A stretch of 64,000 bases of DNA from Aurantiochytrium sp. KH105 (lineage: Eukaryota > Sar > Bigyra > Thraustochytrida > Thraustochytriidae): the NCBI GenBank assembly GCA_003116975.1, contig BGKB01000071.1, positions 124,001 to 188,000 of the forward strand. Direction: 5' to 3'. This document shows, piece after piece, positions 18,625 through 30,100 of the stretch; position 1 is the first letter of the stretch; each line of letters opens with the position of its first letter. Below the pieces are notes generated by a model, which was not told where the DNA came from, did no database searches, and saw nothing but the letters and a program-made list of their open reading frames with translations. Position numbers and translations under genes: made by a program.

Positions 18625-20379
18625 ATGAAGCTGTCGCGGCGACAGCGCGAGGGCGCGCTGTGCGTGCTGGTGGCAGTCGGCCTGCTCATGGTGCTCCTCT
18701 CGTCGCGAGCGCTCGAAAGATCGACTCACGACGAGGACGGCGCTGTGCGCGGCGCCCGACGGATAGAGCTCATCCGCGCGGCGGCTTTCGACGTGCAGGA
18801 GCAGGACATCGAGGACCGGGAGGATGAGCAAGAGAGCGAGCACGAGAAGTTGGACAAGGCATTGCGACTGCAGCAGGAGGAGCTCCGGAAAACCCGAACT
18901 CGTCCAGGCGTGCACAGCAATCCTGACCTGACAAATGATCTACAAGAAAAGCCAGACACCAGCGCCAAGGGTAGCATTTCCAGACGCCACGAGGAGGTTC
19001 TTGACATAATCAGGGCTGAGCGCGATCGAGCAGAGGAAGACGTCGCGTTATCCCTGCGCGGATCCTTGGCAGCAAATAGTCCTCACGATGGCACCACCAC
19101 CACGACGGCCCAACGACTCGAGGACCTCGAGCTTTACCTAGCGGAGCACGGCCACTTTCCAGTTGTTCTTCTTTGCTACAATCGCGAGAAGAGAGTTCGC
19201 GATACGCTCGAATCACTCTTTCAAGTGCGAGGTATCCAAAAGAGTCTCGTACTGGTGGTCCAAGACGGCCAGTATGAGCCGGTCAGTCAAGTAGTATTGG
19301 AAGCAGGAGTCGAGCTCGTCCAACGTGGTCCAGAAATGGTTGACGCAGAACAGCGCAAAGACCCTGGTGCGCGCATCGCGCAGCACTACAAGTTTGCGCT
19401 TGGTTATGTAATGAGCCACTTTGCTGATGCACCAGGAATCATCATCATCGAGGATGATTTTCTGTTCAGTCCTGATTTTGTGGAATATTTCAGCACTGTT
19501 GCACCCGCCATTATCAAGGATCCAACGTTGTGGCTCGCAAGCGCCTGGAACGATAATGGATTCGCTGGTAATGTACAAGACAAGGAGCGACTATTGCGGA
19601 CAGATTACTTCCCGGGCCTTGGGTGGCTCCTCATGCGCTCCATCTGGGAAGAGCTTGCACCCAAATGGCCATCAAGTCATTGGGACTGGTTCATGCGTGA
19701 TCCCAAAAATAGTCAACATAGAGATTCGATTTACCCGGAGGTCCCTCGGGACTTTCACACGGGATCCAAGGGATCTTTCATGGACGAGAGGACTCATCGA
19801 TTGTACTTTGACTCCATTGCACACAACAAGGATCCAACTTTCCGCTGGCCGCAGTATGCTTCCGAGTCGGTGCTGCAAGCCGCGTATGACGAGCGCCTTG
19901 ATTGCCACATCAAAGCTGGAATCTCGCTCGATCATGGGATTCGTCTGACCCAAAATCCTATGACCAAGTCTCTTTCCGATGAGGCGGCTGAAAAGAGGCC
20001 TATCATCATTTGGCTCGATGCGGACCCGCATCCACGTCGCGAGATGACTGTAAAAAAGCTTGCCGAAAAATTGCATATATGGCACCAGCTTTTACGTGGC
20101 TCGAGGGCTGGGATTCACGAATTTTGGCACCACGGCAGCAAGATTATCATGGTCAACGTCTTCACGCCAGGGCCCGACCCATGCGTTGGACCCCGACAGC
20201 CCGAGTCATGCGAGTGGTTCCATGGATATACAGAGCAGAGCCGCTTTGCGAAGTTGCGCCCGGCGCACGCTCGCGTCTTCCGACCCCTCGAGCTTTACGC
20301 CGAGATGAAGAGCTCTACGTCAATATCGCTTCCGAGCATCACGGTACCCGAGTTCTCCTTTGAGAGTTGCCCGCCGTGA
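18625..20379 (+). CDS. GT13 N-acetylglucosaminyltransferase (MGAT1/POMGNT1-type), type II Golgi protein
   Basis: 584 residues from the first ATG, 18625. GT13 enzymes transfer GlcNAc from UDP-GlcNAc; MGAT1 starts complex/hybrid N-glycans on Man5GlcNAc2 in the Golgi, and POMGNT1 extends O-mannose. Residues ~10-28 form a single N-terminal membrane anchor. They are followed by a charged coiled stem (~60-170), then the catalytic domain: VVLLCYNREKRVRDTLESL, ARIAQHYKFALGYV, the metal-binding EDDF at ~276 followed by SPDFVEYF, LWLASAWNDNGF, TDYFPGLGWLL, and WDWFMRDP. This is the GnT-I block order almost exactly. The C-terminal ~110 residues are less conserved. MGAT1-like is my preference because of ALG2 in the same window, but the subfamily was not tested. 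Confidence 0.88.
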   Translation: MKLSRRQREGALCVLVAVGLLMVLLSSRALERSTHDEDGAVRGARRIELIRAAAFDVQEQDIEDREDEQESEHEKLDKALRLQQEELRKTRTRPGVHSNPDLTNDLQEKPDTSAKGSISRRHEEVLDIIRAERDRAEEDVALSLRGSLAANSPHDGTTTTTAQRLEDLELYLAEHGHFPVVLLCYNREKRVRDTLESLFQVRGIQKSLVLVVQDGQYEPVSQVVLEAGVELVQRGPEMVDAEQRKDPGARIAQHYKFALGYVMSHFADAPGIIIIEDDFLFSPDFVEYFSTVAPAIIKDPTLWLASAWNDNGFAGNVQDKERLLRTDYFPGLGWLLMRSIWEELAPKWPSSHWDWFMRDPKNSQHRDSIYPEVPRDFHTGSKGSFMDERTHRLYFDSIAHNKDPTFRWPQYASESVLQAAYDERLDCHIKAGISLDHGIRLTQNPMTKSLSDEAAEKRPIIIWLDADPHPRREMTVKKLAEKLHIWHQLLRGSRAGIHEFWHHGSKIIMVNVFTPGPDPCVGPRQPESCEWFHGYTEQSRFAKLRPAHARVFRPLELYAEMKSSTSISLPSITVPEFSFESCPP

Positions 20380-21142
20380 CCTATACCCATACGGAAGAAA
20401 AGCAAAGGCCCAATCTTCTTTTCTTTTCTTTTCTTTTCTTTTTAGGCCTATACACCAAAATGTTTAAGGTACTTAGCGGTGTTGAGGAGTCTCATCACCA
20501 CCTTAAAGAAGCCGTTGGATCTTCATTTCTAACAAGCTGCAGCTGGGAGCGAGTCAACTTCAAGTTGGAACTCCGAGTCAGTGATGACGAAGGCAGATGG
20601 GTGAGTGGGTGGGAGGGTGGGTGGGACGAGACGAGCGTCTGTCTCTCTGTCTACCCGCCCGCGCTCTCTCGCCACCGCCGATGCCGCCGTCGCCGCTTGC
20701 GCCGTTGAATGTCTTGTCGATGACACCCTGCTGATCCCGGCGAGCGCCTCGCTGGCCGATTCCTTTGTCCCATCCAGCCCAGGGCCTGAACGAAGAAAAT
20801 TTAACCAAGAGTAAGCGCGTTTGCATCGTGAGAGCGTTCTCGCTCCAACAACATCACGGGCTATCTCCCAGCGCATCGTCAGGGCAGCCTCTGCCAGCAG
20901 CAAACGACGCAAATGGGACCCCACGCCATCAGGCTGGGCATGTAACTGCATCGGGGACGAGACCGTTACTCGGCCGTGCGAGGACCCTGAGTGAGGCGAC
21001 CGACTGCTGCTGCTGCTGCTGCAGCAGCAGCAGCAGCAGCAGCTGACGGAGTTCAACTTCCAGTCAAGCACTCGGTGCGATTGGGCCGCTCGCGACAGCG
21101 ACAGCGACCACGACCCGGAGCATCAAAACAAATGGAGAGAGG
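20380..21142. other. Intergenic region, GT13 3' end to giant gene 5' end
   Basis: About 760 bp. It holds a (CTTTT)n run at ~20418-20442 just after the GT13 gene and a GGGT-rich stretch at ~20600-20632. A CTG/CAG palindromic repeat ends ~100 bp before the giant gene. No supportable gene. Confidence 0.6.
21004..21042. repeat. (CTG)6(CAG)7 palindromic trinucleotide repeat
   Basis: Six CTG units are followed directly by seven CAG units. The central 36 bp is a perfect palindrome able to form a long hairpin in DNA or RNA. It lies 100 bp upstream of the giant gene's first ATG, so it is probably in its 5' leader or promoter. Confidence 0.9.
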
Positions 21143-24100
21143 ATGAGCGAGTACAAGTCAACCCATGGCAAAAAACGATCGGTGTGCGACAAAGGAGGCG
21201 ACGATACGAGAAAGAAAACAAGTAGCATGAGACTGAAAATAGGCCAACCTCAAGGCTCTTCCACGGCCCGAAACGATCAGCTGGCACCCACTTCCACCGG
21301 CCCCGGCCAGGCCAGGCCCAGCCAAGGAGAAATGGCTGAGGAGGGAATTAGTTGGCGCTCTGGCAATTGTGACGGGCTAGGTCAAGACGGGACGTACTAC
21401 GAATCTATGCCAGAAAGCAGCAGCAAACTTGCAAGCCAAGGCTACGTGCCTTCCATCAAAGCCTCGGCCGGGGAGGCGGGCGCCGCCGCGACGACGAGAC
21501 GGCGCTTGCGAGGCCAAATCGCAATTCCCGCGCGCTCGGAGCATCGCCGCCGGGTTGCAGAAATTCCGTCAGAACCCAAGTCAAGCAAGGCGAATCTCCT
21601 TGGCAAGACATCGCGCGCGATGATGTCATCCTCATCATGTATTGCCTATCTGATCGCCGTGCTGGCTGTGCTACTGAGCATTAAGCAAACACAAGCAGCT
21701 GTCGCCTTCGCGGACACCTGTGCGTGTCCTGACTCTTCGCCGTGTCCCTCGTTCTGCGAGGCTTGCGACTCGTACGACAGCGACTGCATAAGTGGTAAAA
21801 CGAATGCTCGCTGCAATGGTGAAAACCACGAAAACTGCCCTGATGGCTACGAGAAAAGGGCACAGACCGGTTCCATTTGGAGATGCTCCAGCGGAGGAAC
21901 ATACTGGACCATGTATCACTGCTACAGGGAATGCCTTGGCATTACCACAGGCAAATGCAATCGATGCCAGGACGGATACTATGGCTACAATAGCAACCAA
22001 ACCTGCGCGCTCTGCGAGCCCGGGCGGTACTGCCAAGGAGGTTCCGACCAAGGCGAATGCGACGCTGGCTATTACTGCGAAGCCGGAAGCTCATCAAAAG
22101 ACGAAATGCCTTGTCCTCCGGGAACCTATGGTGAGACGACAGGTCTCGAGGACTCAAGCTGCTCGGGTCCTTGCTTTGCAGGTTACTGGTGCGAATCTGG
22201 ATCGACCGATCCCGAACAGTATCCCTGCATCGAGGGCCAATGGGGCGGTAGCGGGCAAACCAACCAGTACTGCAGCGGGCCGTGCTCTGCAGGGTACTAT
22301 TGTCCAGCAGCGAGTGCTAGCTCAAAAGCAAATGCGTGCGGCAGTGCTTCCGTGTACTGTCCAGAGGGCAGCGCGGAGCCTGTGCCCGTAGACGAGGGTT
22401 TCTACTCAACGCCACTCTCCGTTGCGGAAAACGTCCGCACATCACAAACTGTTTGCCCCAAGGGCTCGTACTGCACAGGGGGCAAAAAGTATGCTTGTCC
22501 CGCAGGAAACTATGCCCCCTCCATCGGCCTGCCCTCGTGCGCTTCCTATGTCTGCGCGGCAGGATATTACTGTCCCGAAGGTTCGACCTCTTCAACCGCG
22601 GGCCCTTGCTATGAGGGCGAAGTCGAGCCCGAGCATCCGGCTATCTACTACTGTCCCGCGGGGACCACCGCACCTCTCGAGGTTCTTGATGGGTATTACT
22701 CCACGCCAGAGTCTGCACTCCCGATTTATCGCACCGGAATGGAGCTTGCAGACACGAGTCTGTACATTACGCGCTATGGTTTGCGGCTGCGCAAAGTTGA
22801 ATGGATGGGCAGCTGCGAAGGCAATACGGGTGATCTCTCTATTGCAGAGGTGACGAATGACGGTCTGGGTGATGCTCGTGAAAACACGACGTTGACGAAT
22901 CTGCTGGTCTTTGACAACATTAATGACGCCAACATTTCCACAGGGGACTATCTCAGCTTTGTCGACACCGATGGCCTGGGATACATTCTTCCCTATGCAC
23001 TGAATCAATACGAGTGCGTAGCCTGGGTGCAGGAGAATGGGTTTCCATTCGAGATTCTTGAGGATGGCGCTCTCGCCATTCGGAGCGGGTATTTCTTGGA
23101 CTACGAAACCTGCCCCACCTACATTTTTGACGTTCTGGCAACCAGTGTCTCAGGAGACGCCACTGCGACCTGTAGAATGACGGTGGAAATCATTAATGAG
23201 AGTGATCTCCCTTACTTTGAGTTCAAGACCACGGTCGGGTATCCATTTGCGCTCCCGTCGGTGTTGGACTTTTACGTTGACGAGCGCTCAGCCACCAATA
23301 CAGGTGTCGGATCCCCCATTCGGGCCAACGACGAAGATGTAGGGCAGGATATCACATTTGAAATCGTGGCGGACACTCTTGATGGGCCGGAAGACATGTT
23401 CTACATTGGTTCGTGCTCGGGTCAGCTGTACGTCTTTGACAGTGGACTCGACTATATCACCAAAAACACCTATGAGCTTCAGATTCGAGTCTGTGACGAC
23501 TACCAATTTTTTGGAGCTTCAACAGAAGCACGGTGCTCCATTACCGCCAATGTCACCATCCACGTCCTTGACGTCAACGACGTCCCATTTTGGAAAACCG
23601 ACCCATATGAGATCACGTCCTTTCGCGTTCCTGAGAACTCCCCGGAAAACACACTTCTCGAGGCAATGTGCGGGGATGATCCATGTGCCGAGTTGGACAG
23701 TAGTATTCTTGGTCTGCAGGTCGACGATCTCGACCTGAACAATGATGGATCGTCCACGACGGACGTCATGTCCTACTCGATCGAGCGAAACTTTGACGAC
23801 TTTTTCGCCGTGGTGACGTGCGTTCGCGACGACAACCTTGACCAATGCGCAGTCACCGAGACAATCAACGCCCCAGCTGGAGCTCTGCGCACGACTGGCG
23901 CTGCCGCGCTCGACTACGAGTCGCGAAATGCATACTCCATTACCGTACGCGTTAACGATGGTCGTGGGGGTACAAATACGCTTGACGTAGCTATCGAAAT
24001 CACGGACGAAAATGATCCTCCAGAGTGGCCAGCTGCTAGTGCGCAGGAGTCTCTGACTTTTAGTGAAAATAGCGGCGCCGCAAGCGGAAGAATTTTCGCC

Positions 24101-27100
24101 ACAGACGAGGATAGCGGCGATGAAATTACCTATAGTGTTGTGGGCGCTATCGATGAGCACGGTGATGATGCGACGGATCTTTTTGAAATGGAAAACAACA
24201 ATAGCGTCACGGCAGCAGAATCCTCGCTGGTCACTTTGCAGCTGACTACCGGGTCAACACTCGATTACGAGGATTCGAAAAATTACACGGTCACCGTACA
24301 GGCCGAGGATATTGAAGGAGCGAGCGCAACATTTGACTTTACTGTGCACGTGCGCGACGTCAATGAGAGCCCGGTGATCACCACATCGGAGCTCAGCGTT
24401 CCAGAGAATGTTGCATTCGGCACAGCAATTGCCGAGGCCATTGCTTTTACGGACGTAGACGCTGGCCAAACTGGCTTCTTTGTTCTGGAGACCGGCCTGA
24501 ATGCAAACATGTTCGCGGTTGCCGCCTCCACAGGAGTAGTTACCGTTCGTGGGGACCTCGACTATGAGACGCAAGACACCTACAGCATCCGAGTCAGCGT
24601 TTCCGACAATGGCGTACCCAGTATCAAAACAACCAAGGTCATCACAATCCGCGTCACGGACGAGCCAGAGCCGCCGACCTTCGGCAGTTCCCAAACCTAT
24701 ACGGTCACGGAAACTGAAGAGGTGGACGAAACCTGGGTAGCCAGCATCGATGTAGTCGACGAAGATGGATCAGATTTCACGATGGAAATCCTCTCACAGG
24801 TAGTTGCGAGCACTGGAAAGGCTGTCGACTACTTTGTCGTTGATGGCAACACGCTTGTGCAGAATACGTCGATGGCGAGCCCCATCAACTTTGAGTCCTC
24901 GCTCTTCACGACCTTTGACGACCAAAACATCAGAGTCACCCTGTACGCGGAGGATGACGGCGGGCTCAACTCGACAGCGACAGTCACAATCGCTGTCCTT
25001 GACGCGAATGACCGTCCTGTGCTGGCAAATACAACGACGAGCGTCCCCAAACACGTGGCAGTATATGATGAAACCGAGCCTGACAGGCCCTACGCACCCG
25101 GATTCGAGGTGCTCAATGTTTTTGAGCTGTGCTCTGACGAGGACGTTGACGACGATGACCGTGTCACTGATATTACGTACGCAATTGTTTCAGGCAATGA
25201 TGATGGAACATTTGAGCTTGTCGACGGTGTCCTCAAAGTGAAGACCGTCACGACGAACGTCCGCACAGAAAACTACGAGTATGTGCTCGGCATTACTGCC
25301 ACAGACCACGATGTCTCTCCTCTTACAAGTCAGATCGCCTACATTACGGTTCTCGTCACGGGTGAGAACTATCCACCTTCAATCGATTCGCATGCCCTGA
25401 CCCTGGTAGAGAATGAGGATGACTTTGCCGTCATCATCTCGGACATGGGCGCCTCCGACCCGGATGGCAGCAACCTTGTTTTTGAGGTTGCCGGTGCATC
25501 ACCGAGCGCAGCTGCCGTGGCGTTCTTCGTCGAGCCTTCCAACGGTACCTTATACCTGACGCAGACCCTTGATTACGAAACAATGACTAATGAGGATGGC
25601 ACCCTCGTTCTCACGATTCGTGTCCGCGACAATGGAGGAGTGGAGGCCTATTCGCTAAGTGCTCTTGGCACGGTCACGATCACTGTCGAAGACGTGAACG
25701 AGGTGCCCGCCTTTGACGCAGCCTCGTATTCAATCTCCGTGAACGAGATGACCGCCTCGGGCATTCTTGGGGATCCCATTGTTGCAATCGATCCAGACGC
25801 CGCAGATGTTGGTCAGCTTCGGTATGCTCTTCTTGATGCAGCGGATAGCCCGTTTGAGGTCAACGAGCTTTCGGGCCAACTCTCGACAGACGGAACTCTT
25901 GATTTTGAGAATCCACAGGCACTCTGCACATTGTCTGCGGGAGGCATTCACACGTGCGAACTTGATCTCGTCGTTACAGACAGCGTCAATCACACGGCTA
26001 GCGCTTCAATCACGGTGAGGGTACTCAACATCAACGAAGCACCCGTCTTTAATGGAACCAAATGTGGCCAAGAAAGCTACAATATTGTCTGCACGGACGT
26101 CAACACTACATTGGGGATCATTGAAGTTCCGGAGACAATTTATGATTTCTCGCCTATTCGCATCGGAACCTTGCTATCGTCCGACCCGGACAAGATCTCG
26201 CAGGTCAAACTCGCCTTTGCAACAGCACACTTTGTCTTTCCGGATGGCGTCGAGCAGGACACGGGCGAGACACTTATGGATGATCTTTTTCTTCTTGACG
26301 ACTCGGGTGTTCTCTACCTTGTCGGTTCGCTCGACTTTGAGAATCGATCCGTGTACTCATACGAGGTAAAACTTTCTGATGAAGGCAATGGGGAGCAAGC
26401 TGCGCTCGATCAGGATTTCACGATCGAGATTCGTGTCGTCAACGAGAATGATATCGGCCCTGTCGCCGCGTCAACTGCGTCAGATCCGTGGCCCACATCT
26501 GGAGGCGATGCTGTCACTCTTACGGGGTCGAATTTTGGCCCCACGCAGTTCAAGATCGACAACGAGGGCGCGGAAGCTCCTGATGTGCGCGCCTATCTCG
26601 TTCAAAAGGGAACGCTACGCTTGTTTGAGGCCTCAGGGTGCACTGTGGTCTCGGATACAGAGGTGAGCTGTACATCGTCACCAAAGGGTGTTGGAAGTGA
26701 GCTTTACTGGATGGTGTCCTTTCCCGAATTGGATCACAACTCTACGCTGGACTTTGACGACGATTCTTTCGCAAATCGGTTTCAAGATCCGGTCATTACA
26801 TCGGTAACAGGCGCCGACGCATTCCCAACAATGGGTGGCGCGGTCTTTGACCTTGTTGGGACTGACTTTGGCGCTGCCGGTCTGCCCTTTGTTCCTGAAG
26901 TGGAGGTCCGCTACCGGTCTAGAACGGATCGCGACACGGTATACACGGCGCAAAATTGTTCAATTTTGTCTTCTGTGGATATTGAGTGCACATCGACCGT
27001 GAGTACAGGTCCAAAGTTGGAATTTATGGTCGTGGTTCAAGGCCAGCAAGCGCTTTCGTGGCATGGCGGGGATGGCACCAACTACTCGCACACAGCCCCG

Positions 27101-30100
27101 ACGATCGCCTCCGTCGCCTTTGAAGTCTCCACCATCACGGAGATGAAGACCAAAGGAGGTTCGAGCACGGACGCAATTCTAATAACAGGGACCAACTTTG
27201 GCCCTGTGGGGACAAGTATCGCAGTCACCTACGGCCCCGTCTCGCAAACGTCCAAATTTACGGCGACCTCGTGCGCAGTTATCTCGGCACACACTGTTGT
27301 GCGCTGCATTTATGTTGCAGGTAGTGGTGTGGACCTCAGGTTCGTTGTCTCCGCCAACAGCGTGCGCTCAGAAGCGAGTGTGCAAGGGCTCTCGTACGCG
27401 GGGCCAACGATCGAAAGTATTTCTGGATCTGGCTCCGAAAACGCTCGTACCAGCGGTGGCGACACAGTGTACATTTCGGGTAGTGGCTTCGGTCCTGTTA
27501 CTGAGATCGATGGCACGGTGGTCGCTCGCTACGGAGGAGAGAATGGAACCAAGTACTATGCCACGGACTGTGCTGTGATTCGAGAAGATACGCAAATTTC
27601 GTGCTTGACTGCAAGTGGAACGGGTCGCGATCACCCCTGGACCGTGAGTATTTCGGGTCAGTCGTCAGAGGTTACAGAAGTTGCAGAAGGCCTGATCATG
27701 AGCTACTCTGCGCCGACCATCAATTATTTTGAGGGAACAGAAAGTAACGCGGTCACCGATGGTGGAGACGAGGTCGTTCTCGTTGGTCTTGACTTTGGAG
27801 ACCAATCAGATCTCATCACGGTCACCTTTGGCGCAACGGGAACCGAGTACACGGCACGCAACTGCATCATTGATCCGGACTACTTGCACAGCAAGATTTT
27901 GTGTGAACTGCCACCAGGTGTCGGTAAGGAGCTCAAGTGGACGGTCGTTGTAGATGGCCAGGCGTCCCGCGTCCCGACAACCAACTACCAGGCTCCGGGC
28001 GTAGATACCCTTTCTGGCTCTCCCATTGAAGATGGTGCAAGCACGATTGGCGGTGAGATCTTCTACATTCAAGGTTCAGACTTTGGACCGCGAGCTTTGC
28101 ACGATGAAAACGAGGAAGTGGTGTACAGCTTTTCGTACGGAGGCAGTGGTGGTAAGAAGTACAAGGCAGCCAACTGCACGATTCTTGAGCCCGAGCCGTC
28201 GCTACTATCAACAAGCCCATCTGGAAGTGACCCTATTGACGCCGGCGAGTTCTCGCTTGAAGTTGATGGGGTCGTCACCGCTTCAATTCCTTTCAATGCA
28301 TCCGCCGACGACGTCCAGAATGCGCTTCGAGATGCTCAAACAGGGGTTCTGTTTAATGTCAGCGTTACAGTTAATGAGATCTCGGGCGCAAGGGTATGGG
28401 AAATTCTTACTCCTTCGCTCCCAAGGGAAGCAATCACGATTCAGACTTCAAGTTTGACTGCAAATGGGTCCAATGCTGCTATTGTAATCGAACAACCGAG
28501 TCTCGGTGCTTCCGCGGCACGCTGCGTAACGGTGCCTGGTGTCGGGGCCAATCTCGGACTTGTCGCAACAATTGCTGGGCAATCGTCCAATGTGTCGGCG
28601 GTCACGTTGTCGTACAAGGCGCCCGAAATTTCGAGCTTCACGCCAAGTCTCGGCGTGTCTGCAGAGGGATTTCAGCTTAATGTGTCGGGAACCAACTTTG
28701 GCAATGAGGGTGTCACTGTAAGCTTTGCGGGGGTCACTCTCACAGGTGCCGAAGTAAGTGAGCACTCCACGATCACTGTGCCCATCCCCGACGAGCTGCA
28801 GCGCAATGCGAACAATGCTGTCGAAATTGAGGTGGAAGGACAAACCGTGATCGATACATATTCATTCAGCCCACCGGTGGTGACCAGTATCACTGCCGTC
28901 AACCCGCCCCAGAATCTGGACGGCCCTCCTCAAGAGATCCTCATTCGAGGATCCAGTTTTGGCGAGTACCATCCAGAGTTGGGCGATAGCATCACTGTCG
29001 GCGGCGAGGAATGTCTGTTGGCGGACTGGACGCACGACAGTATTCGATGCAATTTGACAACTCTTACCGGCGAAATGGTAATCACTGTAGGCGAGCAGGT
29101 ATGCAGAAATAACAACGGGTCGGCGTGCTGCCCATGTGATTTCTCGTACGAAAACCTCCTGGCGCCACCCACTGTGCTGAGCGTTAGCGCGTGTGGTCTT
29201 GGTCAGGATTTGAGCAATTGCACAACTGATGGTGGCTATGAGATCACCGTTTTCGGCGCAAATCTCGGCTCTGGCATCTATGGTTCGGTTTATATCGGTG
29301 ACGAGATCGAAAGTCGGGAGTGTCTGGTTGCGGACCCTGTCGAAGACTACACAGAGACAGAAATCCGGTGCATCGTGCCTCCAGGCGAAGGAAAGGAATT
29401 GCAAGTCGTGGTGCACCATGCGTGGCAGGTTTCCGACGACAACGTTGTTTTTTCGTATGATCAGCCGCATCTTAGGGCCGTCACGCCCGAGGCATTCTCG
29501 ACGTACGGTGCTTCAAATCTGACCATCGTGGGATCAAACTTTGGTACCTCGGGTCCGCGCGTCGAGCTGCGTCCGCACGGAAACGCTTCACTGGCAAGTC
29601 TCTGTGAAGTCCTGTACTTTGATCATGAGTCGATCGAGTGTTTTCTTCCTGAAGGACAGGGGCAACTAGAGATTGCGGTCTTTGCGGGAGAGCAGGAAGC
29701 TTCATCCGTGCTTGAATTTGCATACTTTCCGCCTTTTGTCAAGACTATTTCTCCCGTCGAAGGGTTGGCGCAAGGCTACTATCCACTTACGGTAGTTGGT
29801 AGCAACTTTGGTGTCACTGGAACGGTCTACGTTGGTGAGAATGAGTGCGAAACAATTACCTACGCTCACGAGCTCATCACATGTAACATGCCCAAAGGCG
29901 CAGGTGCCAATCTTCCGGTCTATGTGGAGTCCGGACGGTACACTTCGAATCTCAACGTGACCTTTACATACCTGCCTCCCGAAGTGTATGCCCTGGAGCC
30001 AAACCATGGCCCTACGATTGGTGGAGACACAATCATCGTACACGGTGCAAACTTTCACAACAGTGCTGACCTCGAAGTTCGTATTGGCAGCTTTTTGTGC

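Noticed and set aside
20529..21071. 180-codon minus-strand frame
   Set aside because: Contains the poly-Cys/poly-Ser translation of the CTG/CAG palindrome and otherwise low-complexity sequence; no family resemblance.
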